From Nocardioides caeni (GTDB lineage: Bacteria > Actinomycetota > Actinomycetes > Propionibacteriales > Nocardioidaceae), in contig NZ_STGW01000009.1 of the NCBI RefSeq assembly GCF_004912195.1, forward strand, positions 669 to 64,668: DNA of 64,000 nt, given 5' to 3'. Position numbers and translations under genes: made by a program. The notes under the pieces were generated by a model that saw only the letters and a program-made list of their open reading frames with translations, had not been told where the DNA came from and made no database searches. Each line of letters opens with the position of its first letter. The stretch's first letter is position 1. Shown here in pieces: positions 1-11,289 of the stretch.

Positions 1-97
1 GGGGCCGTGGAGCAGCGCATTCCCAGGAATCCCCTCGCGCTGGACTGCCTGTGCGGAAGGATCCGACGGTGAAACCGTCGAGCAAGGGGGAGCGTCC

Positions 98-493
98 GTG
101 AGCGAGTACCACTGGAACGAGAAGAAGCGAGTGTGGACCCGCTACGACAGCAAGGGGCCTCGTACGGCCGTGCTCTCGGCCAACTTGCCTGCGCTGACCG
201 AGCCGACCCCCATCGAATCTCATCCCGAGATTGCGATGCCGACTCGCACGAAGGCGCTTGACCAAGCAATCGAGGAAGCCATTCTCGCCGGCAGCGCGGT
301 CATGCAGAAAGGAGAAACCTCAGCGATCCTCAGCCAGAAGAAGCCGATTCGACACGGCTATCACATCTTCCTCAGCATCATCACGCTCGGCGCGTGGCTC
401 ACTCCCTATCTCATCATCGCCGTAGCCCGTGGCGACATCCGCTACCGGCTCACGGTCGACCGCTGGGGACATGTTTGGCCCGCGGTTGCCTGA
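98..493 (+). CDS. Small membrane protein of unknown function
   Basis: I do not recognise this 131-residue protein. The N-terminal half (about residues 1-80) is polar. One or two hydrophobic stretches follow near residues 88-110 (HIFLSIITLGAWLTPYLIIA), then a short basic and polar tail, so a membrane-anchored protein with most of its mass in the cytoplasm is likely. The GTG start has a good purine-rich ribosome site (AGCAAGGGGGAG). A 7-bp hairpin (positions 64-80) lies directly before it and might modulate initiation. Codon use is clearly less GC-rich than in the genes downstream, which may mean the gene was acquired. The gene converges on its neighbour at 553. Confidence 0.65.
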   Translation: MSEYHWNEKKRVWTRYDSKGPRTAVLSANLPALTEPTPIESHPEIAMPTRTKALDQAIEEAILAGSAVMQKGETSAILSQKKPIRHGYHIFLSIITLGAWLTPYLIIAVARGDIRYRLTVDRWGHVWPAVA

Positions 494-552
494 CCTCGTC
501 ACGACGTCTCTTTCACCACCGTCACATCAGAGGCCTGCCTCCACGCCGACAA

Positions 553-816
553 CTAGAGGACGTCGACGACCATCAGGAACGTGACCGCGGCGAGTAGCAG
601 CGCGACCGCCGACAGGACGACCGCCGCGTTCCCAAGCCGTCGTAGGCGCTCGTCGCCACGACAGACCAGTCCCAGCGGCAGAGCGATCCCCGCAAAGAGG
701 ACGGTGAGCGGGCTGAAGAACCCCGACGCCGCACACAACAGGCCGACGACGGCCAGCCCGACGGCGATCGCCCCGAGCGGCCGGACCCGTGGCTCCACCT
801 GCGGCATCGTCGACAC
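553..816 (-). CDS. Small integral membrane protein
   Basis: An 87-residue protein made mostly of hydrophobic helices (about residues 14-50 and 60-85), separated by a basic loop (RGDERLRRLGN). The layout suggests a DUF4190-like small membrane protein, but no family is certain. It starts at GTG 816, or possibly at ATG 807. The hexamer TATCCT (828-823) stands 6 bases before the GTG and there is no Shine-Dalgarno, so a leaderless transcript is likely. It lies 19 bases downstream of the ABC exporter on the same strand and could also be expressed from read-through. Its role is unknown. Confidence 0.6.
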   Translation of the reverse strand: MSTMPQVEPRVRPLGAIAVGLAVVGLLCAASGFFSPLTVLFAGIALPLGLVCRGDERLRRLGNAAVVLSAVALLLAAVTFLMVVDVL

Positions 817-835
817 ACCGCGAGGATAGTCCGGC

Positions 836-3800
836 TCAGCCCGCCAGGTGGCCCCAGGTCGCGGCCAGCTCCGACCACGGACCCGTGGCCGCGATCTCGC
901 CGTCGACGAGGACGACGACGCGGTCGGCGCCGGCGAGGGCGGCACGCTTGGACGTGGCGCCGATGACGGTGGCGTGGCGCTCGCGCAGGGCCGCCCACAG
1001 CTCGACCTCGGTGGTGGCGTCCAGGGCGCTCGAGACGTCGTCGGCAAGCAGGAGCTCGGCGTCGGACGCGAGGGCACGTGCCAGGGCCAGGCGCTGCACC
1101 TGGCCGCCGGAGAGGCGGACGCCGCGGTGCCCGACGAGGGCGTCCTTCCCGCCCGCATCCCGTACGTCGGCGCCCAGCCGGGCCGCCGAGACGGGCTCGT
1201 CGAAGCGTCGCTCGTGGCCGAGGCGGACGTTGTCGGCGAAGGTGCCGGACAGCACCCGCGGCACCTGGGCGACGTGACCGACCTGGCCCGGCCGCAAGAA
1301 GACCTGGGGGTCCTCGACCTCGGTGCCGTTCCAGGTGATCCGACCCTCGTGGTCGATCAGCCCGGCAAGCGCCGACAGCAGGCTCGACTTGCCCGACCCG
1401 ACCTGGCCGACGAGGAGCACGAGCTCGCCCGCGCGGACCGTCAGGTCGACGTCGCGCACGCCGATCGTGCCGTCGTCGTGGAGCGCGGCGAAGCCCGTCA
1501 GCTCGAGGACGTCGAGCGGCACCCGCTCGACCGGGTCGGGATCGGGCGCGGCACCGCTGACGAGATCCACACCCGGCGGCAGGTCCATCAGGTCGACACC
1601 ACCAGCGAAGCGACTCGTCTCCTTCTGCCACGCCCGCGTGCCCGGGGCCTCGGTGACGACCATGCCGGCCACCCGGCCGAACCAGTCGAAGCCGGCGACC
1701 GCGTTGGCGACGAGCAGCGTCGTACCGAGTCCCCATCCGTCGCCGACGTGGATGGCCCACGCCGCGACGACGCCGCACTGCACCATCACCATCGGCACGC
1801 CGTCGAGGACTGCCTGCACCCGGTGCTCCCGTACGGCGGCATCGACCCGGCCGCCGTCCACACGCCGCAGGTGGGCACGGACCTGGCTGGTCGCCGCCGC
1901 GAGCTTGACCGTCCGCGCGGACTCGAGCGCGGAGACCACGGCCCGGCCGAACCGGGCGCGGGCCGCGGAGGCCGACGCGGCCGACCGGCCGGCGATCGGC
2001 CGGCCGAGACCGGACGCCAGCGCGGAGACGACTAGGACGGCCAACAGCACCGCGCCCGCGACCCACGTGCCGGCGAGCAGCGCGGTGACCGCGGCGATCA
2101 CCATGCCGTTGACGAAGTCGACCCAGCGGTCGGCGTAGCGCGCATAGCGGTCGGCGTCCATCGACCGCGCGACGACCTCGCCGGGCGGCGTCCGCGGCAG
2201 CCGGTGCTGCGCGGTCTGCCCCTGCAGCACCGACATCCGGGTCCGCAGCAGGACCTCGACCCACCACCGCGGATAGCGCCACACCGCGTCGGCGAGCATC
2301 AGCGGCGCGGCGAGCAGGCTGACGATGAGGCAGGTCACGAGCACCCAGGGCACGCCGCCGTCCACGTCCTCCACGATGTGGCCCCACAGCAGGCCGGTGA
2401 CGGCGCCCTGGGCGCCGGTGAGCGACATGGCGAGGAACAGCGCGGCTCCGACAAGCCCCCACTGGGGCCTCACGGCGAGGACGTGGAGGATGCCGCGGGC
2501 CAATGTCGGGCCGGTCCCGACCTCGGGCACCGGCGGCGGCGGGCCCATCCGCCGACGACCACCCACCTCCGCGTCCGTCGCGAGCGGCTCGTCGAGGGTG
2601 GCGTGGGCGACCGGCGCCCCGGGCGAGGCGTCGAGGTCGGCGCGACCGGCGTGCAGGAGGTCGCGGAACGGCCCGTCGACGCGCGCCAGCTCGGCCCGCC
2701 GCCCCTGCTGCACCACCCGACCGTGGTCGAGGACCGCGACCAGCGGCGCCCGCTGGATCGTGCTGAGCCGGTGCGCGATGAGCACGCCGGTGCGCCCCGA
2801 GAGCAGCCGGTCGGCGGCGGCGACGACCCGACGCTCGGTGTGCGGATCCATCCGCGCGGTCGCCTCGTCGAGGACGACGACCTTGACGTCGCGGATCAGC
2901 AGCCGGGCGAAGGCGACCAGCTGCTCCTCCCCCGCCGACAGCCGCGTCCCACCGGGACCGAGCAGGGTGTCGAGCCCGTCGGACAGGCCGGCGACCCAGC
3001 TGGCCAGCCCGAGCTGTCGTACGGCGGCCTCGACCTCCGCCCGCGGCCGCTCGCCGAAGAGCGTGATGTTCTCGGCGAGCGTGCCGGCGAGGATCTCGGT
3101 GCGCTGCGTGACCACGCCGACGGCACCACGCAGGGCGTCGAGGTCGAGGTCGCGCACGTCCACCCCACCGACGAGGACGGTGCCGCGCGGCGGCTCGACG
3201 GCCCGGGACAGGAGCGACGCCAGGGTCGACTTGCCGGAGCCCGAGCGCCCGACCAGCGCCATCGTCTGCCCGGCGGGCACGTGGAGGTCGACGTCGCGCA
3301 GCGCGAAGGTGCCCTCGGCGTAGGCGAAGTCGAGGCCGCGGATCTCGACACCGACGGCGGCGCCGGGCACGGCCTGGCCGCCGACGGGCTCGGGCTCCAC
3401 CGCGAGCATCTGGCGCAGCCGGATGACGGCCCCGAGACCGGCCTGCAGGTCGGGGAGGTGGTTGGCCAGCATCGACACCTGGCCGACGAAGGTGGAGGTG
3501 ACGAGGAAGAGGGTGACCAGCCGAGCGACCGAGATCTCGTTGCTGCTGGCGAGCACGACACCGGCGACCGCGACGCCGGCGAGCATCGAATAGAGCAGCA
3601 CCCCGGAACGCCGGGTCACACGGCTCTCGATCGTCACGACCTCGCGGAAGCGCTCGTGCACCGTGGCGGACAGGTGCGCGACCCGGCGGATGACGTGCGC
3701 CTGGCCGAGGCTGGTGCGCAGGTCGTCGCGACCGGCGATGCCCTCCTCGAGCGCGGCCGCGTGGTCGGTCCACGCCATCTCCTCGACGACCTTGCGGCGC

Positions 3801-4366
3801 GAGATCTCGCCGAGGAGACCGCGGATCGCGGCGAAGGTGACGACGGCGAGGACGGGGAAGAGGAACCACGCCGGCCACCAACTGAAGCCCGCGACGATCC
3901 ACAGCGGCACGGACGAGAACACCGTGCGCGACAGCATCCAGACCTGCCACCGCACCAGGTTGCCGACCTCGTGGGTGTCGTCGTCGACACGGTCGAGGAT
4001 CTCGCCGACGGCCTGCTCCCCCAGGGCCGCGAGCGGCTGACGGAGGGCGGCGTCGACGAGGTCGTCGCGCAGGACGCCCTCCGCCCGGTCGGAGTTGCCG
4101 ACCCACAGCACCTTGCCGAAGGTCTCCACGAGGGACGCCCCCACCACGCATGCGGCGAGGACGATCAGGAGTGCGCGCGACGGCTCCTCGGCCAGACGTC
4201 CGGCGACGACCGTGCCGAGGGTGGCGCCGATCGCGGCGAGCGCCGAGCAGACGAGCCCGATCACGGCCAGCGGCGAGCGCAGTCGGCGCCAGTCGACCTG
4301 GCGCGAGGGCCTCCGGTCGGCCGGCGCGTCAGGGAGCACAGCAGCCCGGGGCAACGTCGTCGTCAC
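836..4366 (-). CDS. Fused double ABC exporter (TMD-NBD-TMD-NBD)
   Basis: This protein of about 1176 residues is a full ABC exporter in one chain. The first membrane domain is followed by an ATPase with Walker A GRSGSGKST (near residue 371), signature LSAGE (near 473) and Walker B VVVLDEAT. The second half repeats this with GQVGSGKSS (near 985), LSGGQ (near 1083) and LLLADDVSSALD. The first site has a Glu after Walker B (DEAT) and the second an Asp (DDVS), so the two ATP sites are probably unequal, as in heterodimeric exporters. The substrate is unknown; drugs, lipids or peptides are all possible. GTG 4366 is preferred because TAGTCT (4379-4374) lies exactly 7 bases upstream, which fits a leaderless start. 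An in-frame GTG at 4390 is the alternative. Confidence 0.9.
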   Translation of the reverse strand: MTTTLPRAAVLPDAPADRRPSRQVDWRRLRSPLAVIGLVCSALAAIGATLGTVVAGRLAEEPSRALLIVLAACVVGASLVETFGKVLWVGNSDRAEGVLRDDLVDAALRQPLAALGEQAVGEILDRVDDDTHEVGNLVRWQVWMLSRTVFSSVPLWIVAGFSWWPAWFLFPVLAVVTFAAIRGLLGEISRRKVVEEMAWTDHAAALEEGIAGRDDLRTSLGQAHVIRRVAHLSATVHERFREVVTIESRVTRRSGVLLYSMLAGVAVAGVVLASSNEISVARLVTLFLVTSTFVGQVSMLANHLPDLQAGLGAVIRLRQMLAVEPEPVGGQAVPGAAVGVEIRGLDFAYAEGTFALRDVDLHVPAGQTMALVGRSGSGKSTLASLLSRAVEPPRGTVLVGGVDVRDLDLDALRGAVGVVTQRTEILAGTLAENITLFGERPRAEVEAAVRQLGLASWVAGLSDGLDTLLGPGGTRLSAGEEQLVAFARLLIRDVKVVVLDEATARMDPHTERRVVAAADRLLSGRTGVLIAHRLSTIQRAPLVAVLDHGRVVQQGRRAELARVDGPFRDLLHAGRADLDASPGAPVAHATLDEPLATDAEVGGRRRMGPPPPVPEVGTGPTLARGILHVLAVRPQWGLVGAALFLAMSLTGAQGAVTGLLWGHIVEDVDGGVPWVLVTCLIVSLLAAPLMLADAVWRYPRWWVEVLLRTRMSVLQGQTAQHRLPRTPPGEVVARSMDADRYARYADRWVDFVNGMVIAAVTALLAGTWVAGAVLLAVLVVSALASGLGRPIAGRSAASASAARARFGRAVVSALESARTVKLAAATSQVRAHLRRVDGGRVDAAVREHRVQAVLDGVPMVMVQCGVVAAWAIHVGDGWGLGTTLLVANAVAGFDWFGRVAGMVVTEAPGTRAWQKETSRFAGGVDLMDLPPGVDLVSGAAPDPDPVERVPLDVLELTGFAALHDDGTIGVRDVDLTVRAGELVLLVGQVGSGKSSLLSALAGLIDHEGRITWNGTEVEDPQVFLRPGQVGHVAQVPRVLSGTFADNVRLGHERRFDEPVSAARLGADVRDAGGKDALVGHRGVRLSGGQVQRLALARALASDAELLLADDVSSALDATTEVELWAALRERHATVIGATSKRAALAGADRVVVLVDGEIAATGPWSELAATWGHLAG

Positions 4367-4440
4367 TGGATCAAGACTAGGTCCCGCCACCGACAGGCGC
4401 CTCCGGATTATTTCCGTCGCAAGGACTCGAAAACGACGAA

Positions 4441-4464
4441 ACGCCCGGGGAGGTCCCCGGGCGT
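4441..4464 (-). terminator. Intrinsic terminator of icd
   Basis: A perfect 10-bp GC-rich stem (ACGCCCGGGG paired with CCCCGGGCGT) with a 4-base loop lies just after the icd stop. On the minus strand it is followed by a T-containing run (TTCGTCGTTTTCG). Confidence 0.85.
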
Positions 4465-4474
4465 CCCGTGTCGA

Positions 4475-6664
<2,190 letters not shown>

Positions 6665-6694
6665 GTTCCGGCCGCACTCCTGAGACGTAGTGAG

Positions 6695-6714
6695 ATTGCT
6701 TGACATCAAGATAT
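6695..6714. promoter_or_regulatory. Operator-like dyad upstream of icd
   Basis: The inverted repeat CTTGA-CA-TCAAG (6699-6710) sits inside the AT-rich stretch ATTGCTTGACATCAAGATAT, 35-50 bases before the icd start. It is one of the few AT-rich patches in this intergenic region. It looks like the site of a dimeric repressor such as a MarR-type protein. The regulator is not identified. Confidence 0.4.
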
Positions 6715-6863
6715 CTGACGGCGGCGGATCTGGGGAACCCGCGTGGCCCGGTCAGCCTTCCATCCGGCGGCGCCGCTGCCAACCGCCGCGCAACGCCTGA
6801 TCTAGGCTGACTGATCGAGAACGGCTGGTTTCCGGGACCACGCCCGCGGAGAGACGAGGGAAC

Positions 6864-7979
6864 ATGACTGACGATGCAATGGCCGACAACGCGGCCGATA
6901 CACGGGCCGACACTCCTCCGACCATGATCCAGAAGATCGCCGCCGAGGCGGTGGGCACCTTCATCCTGGTGTTCTTCGGCTGTGGTTCGGTGGCCTTCTG
7001 GGTCGCGGCGACCGCGGTCAACGAGCGCGACTTCGAGAGCGACGGCAGCTTCAACTACCTCGCCACCGCTCTCGCCTTCGGTGTCGCGGTCATGATCGCC
7101 GCCTACGCGTTCGGACGGATCTCGGGCGGACACTTCAACCCCGCCGTCTCCGTCGGCGCCGCGCTGAGCGGCCGACTGTCGTGGAAGGACTGCGGCATCT
7201 ACGCCGGTGTGCAGGTCGGGGCCGCGCTCCTCGCCGCAGCGGCGCTGCGGGTCCTGCTCCTCGGCATCGAGGACTGGGACGTCAAGGACTCCGGCCTCGG
7301 CACCAACGGCTTCGGCAACGAGTCGGGCTTCAACGAGTACGCCTGGTGGTCGGCCTTCCTGCTCGAGGTCGTGCTGACCCTCGTGTTCGTGCTCGTGATC
7401 CTCGTCGTGACCGACGAGCGCAACCGTGCCGTGGCCGCGCTCGCTCCGCTCGCCATCGGCTTCACGCTGACGCTGGTGCACATCGTCGGCATCCCCGCCA
7501 CCGGCACCTCGGTCAACCCGGCCCGCTCGATCGGCCCGGCGATCATGACCTTCGACGGCGACAAGATCCTGCAGCTGTGGCTCTTCATCCTCGCCCCGCT
7601 CATCGGTGGCGCGCTCGCCGGTCTGCTCGCCCCGGCGATCTTCGGCCGCGACAAGGAGCCGGTCCCCGGCTCCGGCCTCTCCCTCGGCAGCGGCGGCTCG
7701 TCGAACCCCGGTTTCACCCAGCAGTGGAACCAGGACCCGAACCAGGGCTACGGCCAGGGCTTCGGGCAGGGCCACGCGCAGGGCTACGGCCAGCAGCAGG
7801 AGCAGCCGATCATCCAGGACGGCTGGCAGTGGGACCCCGCCTCCCAGCAGTGGATCCCGGCCCAGCAGCAGGCCCCTGCCCCCGCGCCCGCCCCGTCCCC
7901 CGCTCCGGCCCCCGACGCCCAGCAGGGCGGTTGGGCGCCGCCGCCCGGTGACCAGACGCAGGTGCGGCCGCCGCAGTAA
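6864..7979 (+). CDS. Aquaporin (MIP family) with long Q/G/P-rich tail
   Basis: A 371-residue water channel. Six membrane segments lie between residues 20 and 265, with both NPA boxes intact: GGHFNPAVS near residue 92 and SVNPARS near 218. The segment LVHIVGIPATGTSVNPARS matches the AqpZ-type selectivity filter (His, then Arg after NPA), so water is more likely than glycerol as the main substrate. Residues 275-371 form an unusual low-complexity tail (QGYGQGFGQGHAQGYG repeats, a WQWDPASQQW segment, then Ala-Pro repeats) that AqpZ lacks and which is probably cytoplasmic and disordered. The ATG has ACGAGGGA as ribosome site. The gene ends in a shared terminator with the lipoprotein gene. Confidence 0.92.
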   Translation: MTDDAMADNAADTRADTPPTMIQKIAAEAVGTFILVFFGCGSVAFWVAATAVNERDFESDGSFNYLATALAFGVAVMIAAYAFGRISGGHFNPAVSVGAALSGRLSWKDCGIYAGVQVGAALLAAAALRVLLLGIEDWDVKDSGLGTNGFGNESGFNEYAWWSAFLLEVVLTLVFVLVILVVTDERNRAVAALAPLAIGFTLTLVHIVGIPATGTSVNPARSIGPAIMTFDGDKILQLWLFILAPLIGGALAGLLAPAIFGRDKEPVPGSGLSLGSGGSSNPGFTQQWNQDPNQGYGQGFGQGHAQGYGQQQEQPIIQDGWQWDPASQQWIPAQQQAPAPAPAPSPAPAPDAQQGGWAPPPGDQTQVRPPQ

Positions 7980-7998
7980 GGCCACCCCTCACCCCGGA

Positions 7999-8029
7999 GC
8001 GGGGCTCGTCACCTGGTGACGAGCCCCGC
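7999..8029. terminator. Bidirectional terminator between aquaporin and lipoprotein genes
   Basis: A perfect 14-bp stem (GCGGGGCTCGTCAC with its complement) and a 3-base loop, followed by TTCGTCGTTCTCG on the plus strand. The stop codon of the minus-strand lipoprotein gene (8011-8009) lies inside the left arm. Confidence 0.8.
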
Positions 8030-8668
8030 TTCGTCGTTCTCGACCAGACCAGCGCCGCGGACATAGGTCTCGTACCGGGTCACGCCGTTCTCGACGATCT
8101 CGAGGACGATCCCGTCCTCGAAGTCCCCGGCCGGCACCACCACGTCCTCGCCGTCGTCCACGATCTGTGCCCGTACGTCGAGGCCGGGCGCGGTCGCCAT
8201 CACCCAGCCGTCGCCGCGACGGGGCGTGGCCGGGAGGAACAGTCCGGGCTCGTCGAACCAGGTCACCTCGCCGCTCACCCCCTCCTGCCGGCCCAGCCAC
8301 CACACGTTGCCGTCGCGGTCCTGGGCCATGAAGTCGTCGATCACCTCGGCCGGCTCCACCTCGGCACGGGCACGGCGGGACACCGCGACGGTCGCGATCC
8401 CGTCGCGGGCCGGCCCGACGGTCACGGACAGGATCGTGCCGTCCTCGAACTCGCGGAAGGTCCCCGGCGCCCACTGGAGCCAGGGATGGTCGACCTCGTC
8501 GACCTCGTCGACGAAGTCCCCCGGGTCCGGGTCCTGCGTCGGGATCGTGAGTCCGTCGACACCGGCGGGCGGGCTGGGCTCCGAGCCGGACGAGCAGCCG
8601 GCGACGGCGGTGGCGGCCAGCGCGAGGGCCGCCGCCGTGATGCGGAGCCGGGGAGTCATGCCGGTCAT
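8009..8668 (-). CDS. Putative secreted lipoprotein
   Basis: A 219-residue protein with a lipoprotein signal: basic N-terminus, hydrophobic core (ITAAALALAATAVA) and lipobox TAVAGC, so the mature protein should be lipid-anchored at the outer face of the membrane. The exported part is acidic near its start (DEVDEVDHPW) and predicted to be mostly beta-rich. I do not recognise a family. The start may be ATG 8668 or ATG 8659; neither has a strong ribosome site. It converges with the aquaporin gene and diverges from mdh. Confidence 0.7.
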   Translation of the reverse strand: MTGMTPRLRITAAALALAATAVAGCSSGSEPSPPAGVDGLTIPTQDPDPGDFVDEVDEVDHPWLQWAPGTFREFEDGTILSVTVGPARDGIATVAVSRRARAEVEPAEVIDDFMAQDRDGNVWWLGRQEGVSGEVTWFDEPGLFLPATPRRGDGWVMATAPGLDVRAQIVDDGEDVVVPAGDFEDGIVLEIVENGVTRYETYVRGAGLVENDEAGLVTR

Positions 8669-8785
8669 CGTCTCGCATCGTGCCCGGCTCCCGGTGAGCG
8701 GTCCGACGCTGCTAGCGTCGCTCACGGTCCGGCCTCGAAAAGGATGCGGCCGTCGTGACCTCGACCGACACCTAGGAGTGACCTC

Positions 8786-9772
8786 GTGAGCACCACCCCG
8801 CTCAAGGTGGCCGTGACCGGCGCCGCCGGCCAGATCGGCTACAGCCTTCTCTTCCGCATCGCCAGCGGCGCGATCGCCGGCGACCGTCCCGTCGAGCTCC
8901 GCCTGCTCGAGATCGAGCCGGCCCTCAAGGCGCTCGAGGGCGTCGTCATGGAGCTCGACGACTGCGCGTTCCCGAACCTCGCCGGCGTCCAGATCGGCTC
9001 CGACCCGGAGCAGATCTTCGACGGCGTCAACCTCGCCCTGCTCGTCGGCGCGCGTCCGCGCGGCCCGGGCATGGAGCGTGGCGACCTGCTCTCCGCCAAC
9101 GGCGCCATCTTCACCGCGCAGGGCAAGGCGCTCAACGCCGTCGCCGCCGACGACGTCCGCATCGGCGTGACCGGCAACCCGGCCAACACCAACGCGCTCA
9201 TCGCGGCGACCAACGCTCCCGACATCCCCAACGAGCGGTTCTCGGCGCTGACCCGCCTCGACCACAACCGGGCGATCTCGCAGCTGGCCGCCAAGACCGG
9301 CTCCGCCGTGACCGACATCAAGAAGATCACGATCTGGGGCAACCACTCGGCCACCCAGTACCCCGACATCTTCCACGCCGAGATCGCCGGCAAGAACGCC
9401 GCCGAGGTCGTCAACGACCAGGCCTGGATCGCCGACACCTTCATCCCGACCGTCGCCAAGCGCGGCGCCGCGATCATCGATGCCCGGGGCGCCTCCTCGG
9501 CCGCCTCCGCCGCGTCCGCCACCTGCGACGCCGCCCGCGACTGGCTCAACGGCACCCCCGCCGGCGACTGGGTGTCGATGGCGGTCGTCTCCGACGGCTC
9601 CTACGGCGTCCCGGAGGGCCTCGTGTCCTCGTTCCCGGTCACCACCTCCGGTGGCAACTGGGAGATCGTCCAGGGCCTCGAGATCGACGACTTCTCCCGC
9701 GGCAAGATCGACGCCTCCGTGGCCGAGCTCGCCGACGAGAAGGCGGCCGTCACCGAGCTCGGACTGATCTGA
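8786..9772 (+). CDS. mdh: Malate dehydrogenase
   Basis: This 328-residue enzyme interconverts malate and oxaloacetate with NAD in the TCA cycle. Visible features are the Rossmann motif [17 protein letters not shown] at residues 10-26, the substrate-binding loop [14 protein letters not shown], a second arginine in [10 protein letters not shown] and the catalytic histidine in [12 protein letters not shown]. This is the class of about 330 residues shared with plant cytosolic and actinobacterial enzymes. GTG 8786 is preceded by AGGAG at a 7-base distance. A strong terminator follows. Confidence 0.98.
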   Translation: MSTTPLKVAVTGAAGQIGYSLLFRIASGAIAGDRPVELRLLEIEPALKALEGVVMELDDCAFPNLAGVQIGSDPEQIFDGVNLALLVGARPRGPGMERGDLLSANGAIFTAQGKALNAVAADDVRIGVTGNPANTNALIAATNAPDIPNERFSALTRLDHNRAISQLAAKTGSAVTDIKKITIWGNHSATQYPDIFHAEIAGKNAAEVVNDQAWIADTFIPTVAKRGAAIIDARGASSAASAASATCDAARDWLNGTPAGDWVSMAVVSDGSYGVPEGLVSSFPVTTSGGNWEIVQGLEIDDFSRGKIDASVAELADEKAAVTELGLI

Positions 9773-9790
9773 GCGTCCCAGCATCACCAC

Positions 9791-9822
9791 GAAGGGCCGG
9801 CCCCGCACGGGGCCGGCCCTTC
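9791..9822. terminator. Terminator after mdh (possibly bidirectional)
   Basis: A 14-bp perfect stem (GAAGGGCCGGCCCC with its complement) and a 4-base loop lie between the convergent mdh and DUF3017 genes. T-containing sequence flanks it on both strands. Confidence 0.85.
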
Positions 9823-9847
9823 GTCGTCTCCGGTGTCGGGGAGAGGG

Positions 9848-10210
9848 TCAGGAGGGCTGGTCCGGGACGGTCGCGGCGAGGACCAGGACGGCGGTCGCGA
9901 AGGACACGAGCACGCCCACGTCCACCAACCGGTGGCGTACGGCGAGCATGCCGGCGTCCTTCTCGGGCAGCGTCAGCCGCAGGGCCGCCGCCAGGGCGAG
10001 CGCGCCGGCGACGATCCGCAGGCCCAGCCGCCACTCGGAGCTGGCCGCGACCACGATGCCGGCGATGGTCAGCCCCAGGATCGCGAGGTAGCACCAGCCG
10101 CCGATCGTCTGCGGGCTCCACCGCTGGTGCGGGCGCAGCGGCTCGGCCGACAGCTCGCTCAGGTCCGGGAGCTCGCCGTCGGCGACGGGATCGGGGGTCT
10201 CCTCGTTCAG
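9848..10210 (-). CDS. DUF3017 membrane protein
   Basis: A small protein of about 120 residues with a polar N-terminus and three hydrophobic segments ([56 protein letters not shown]), typical of DUF3017, which often follows folD in actinobacteria. Its function is unknown. The start is unusual. There is no ATG, GTG or TTG between the folD stop and the first membrane helix. The best candidate is CTG 10210, which overlaps the folD stop as CTGA, as in translational coupling. The only standard alternative is GTG 10318, far inside folD. Confidence 0.8.
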   Translation of the reverse strand: MNEETPDPVADGELPDLSELSAEPLRPHQRWSPQTIGGWCYLAILGLTIAGIVVAASSEWRLGLRIVAGALALAAALRLTLPEKDAGMLAVRHRLVDVGVLVSFATAVLVLAATVPDQPS

Positions 10211-11061
10211 CGCTCGGCCTGCTTCTCGGCCATGGTCACGACGTTGGCCAGCAGCATGGCGCGGGTCATCGGGCCGGCCCCACCGGGGTTGGGCGAGACC
10301 CAGCCGGCGGTCTCCCACACGTCGTCGGCGACGTCGCCGGCGATCTTGCCGTCGACGCGGCTGACCCCGACGTCGAGCACCGCGGCGCCGGGCTTGACCA
10401 TGTCACCGGTCACGATGCCGGGCACGCCGGCCGCCGCCACGACGATGTCGGCCTTGCGCACGTGGGCGGCCAGGTCCGTCGTACCGGTGTGGCAGAGGGT
10501 GACTGTCGCGTTCTCGGAGCGCCGGGTCAGCAGCAGGCCCAGCGGTCGGCCGACCGTGATCCCGCGGCCCACCACGACGACCTCGGCGCCCGCGATCGGG
10601 ACGTCGTGGCGGCGCAGCAGCTCGACGATGCCGTAGGGCGTGCAGGGCAGCGGGGCCTCGTTGCCGAGGACCAGCCAGCCGAGGTTGGTCGGGTGGAGGC
10701 CGTCGGCGTCCTTGGCGGGGTCGATCAGGCCGAGGACCCGGTTCTCGTCGCGTCCGCGCGGGAGCGGGAGCTGGACGATGTAGCCGGTGCAGGCCGGGTC
10801 GGCGTTGAGGCCGGCGACGGCCTCCTCGATCTCGGCCTGGGTGGCGACCTCGGGCAGGTCGACCCGGATGGACGCGATGCCGACCTCGGCACAGTCCTTG
10901 TGCTTGCCGCCGACGTACCAGCGCGAGCCGGGGTCGTCGCCGACGAGGACGGTGCCGAGCCCGGGCGTGATGCCCTTGTCCTTCAGCGCGGCGACACGGA
11001 CCTTGAGCTCGTCCTTGATGGCGGCCGCCGTGGCGTTGCCGTCGAGCTTCTGTGCAGTCAC
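10207..11061 (-). CDS. folD: Methylene-THF dehydrogenase / methenyl-THF cyclohydrolase
   Basis: This 284-residue bifunctional enzyme interconverts 5,10-methylene-THF, 5,10-methenyl-THF and 10-formyl-THF, the formyl donor that PurH and PurN need. The catalytic YxxxK motif (YVGGK) is near residue 53, with PLP-type and folate-site motifs [23 protein letters not shown], the Rossmann segment [14 protein letters not shown] and [13 protein letters not shown] at the end. GTG 11061 is chosen because GGGAGG lies 9 bases upstream; ATG 11070 would be too close to that site. The gene lies downstream of purH with a long inverted repeat between them, and is coupled to DUF3017 by a 4-base overlap. Confidence 0.97.
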   Translation of the reverse strand: MTAQKLDGNATAAAIKDELKVRVAALKDKGITPGLGTVLVGDDPGSRWYVGGKHKDCAEVGIASIRVDLPEVATQAEIEEAVAGLNADPACTGYIVQLPLPRGRDENRVLGLIDPAKDADGLHPTNLGWLVLGNEAPLPCTPYGIVELLRRHDVPIAGAEVVVVGRGITVGRPLGLLLTRRSENATVTLCHTGTTDLAAHVRKADIVVAAAGVPGIVTGDMVKPGAAVLDVGVSRVDGKIAGDVADDVWETAGWVSPNPGGAGPMTRAMLLANVVTMAEKQAER

Positions 11062-11205
11062 GGGGTGCATCCTCCCAGATGAGGTGTGGAGACGGTCCAA
11101 TGCCGGTGGGCCGCTGAAGGAAACCTGCAGAGTCGCCTTGCGGCCATGCCAAGGCAGGAGCTACGAAAGACAACGCCGCGCGGCAGCGTGGCGCCCCGCG
11201 GCGAA

Positions 11206-11273
11206 GTCGCGTCGTTGAGGGCCCGCGGGCCGAGCGCAGCGAGCGCCCGGGCGGACCTCAACGACAGGGCGAC
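11206..11273. repeat. Long imperfect palindrome (REP-like) between purH and folD
   Basis: The arms GTCGTTGAGG (11211-11220) and CCTCAACGAC (11256-11265) are perfect complements. An outer GTCGC/GCGAC pair (11206-11210 and 11269-11273) is separated by a 3-base bulge, and inside is a GAGCGCAGCGAGCGC quasi-palindrome. No T-run follows on either strand, so it looks more like a REP-type element, mRNA stabiliser or processing site than a simple terminator. Confidence 0.6.
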
Positions 11274-11289
11274 ACGCTCGCGCCATCAA

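Noticed and set aside
573..4151. Long minus-strand frame in another phase of the ABC exporter
   Set aside because: The translation is an Arg/Pro/Ala-rich frame-shadow of the exporter without Walker motifs.
11062..11289. ZTP or THF riboswitch directly before folD
   Set aside because: CCGCCCGGGC resembles part of the ZTP 3' block, but the matching 5' GACTGGCG block is missing and the sequence is part of a palindrome.
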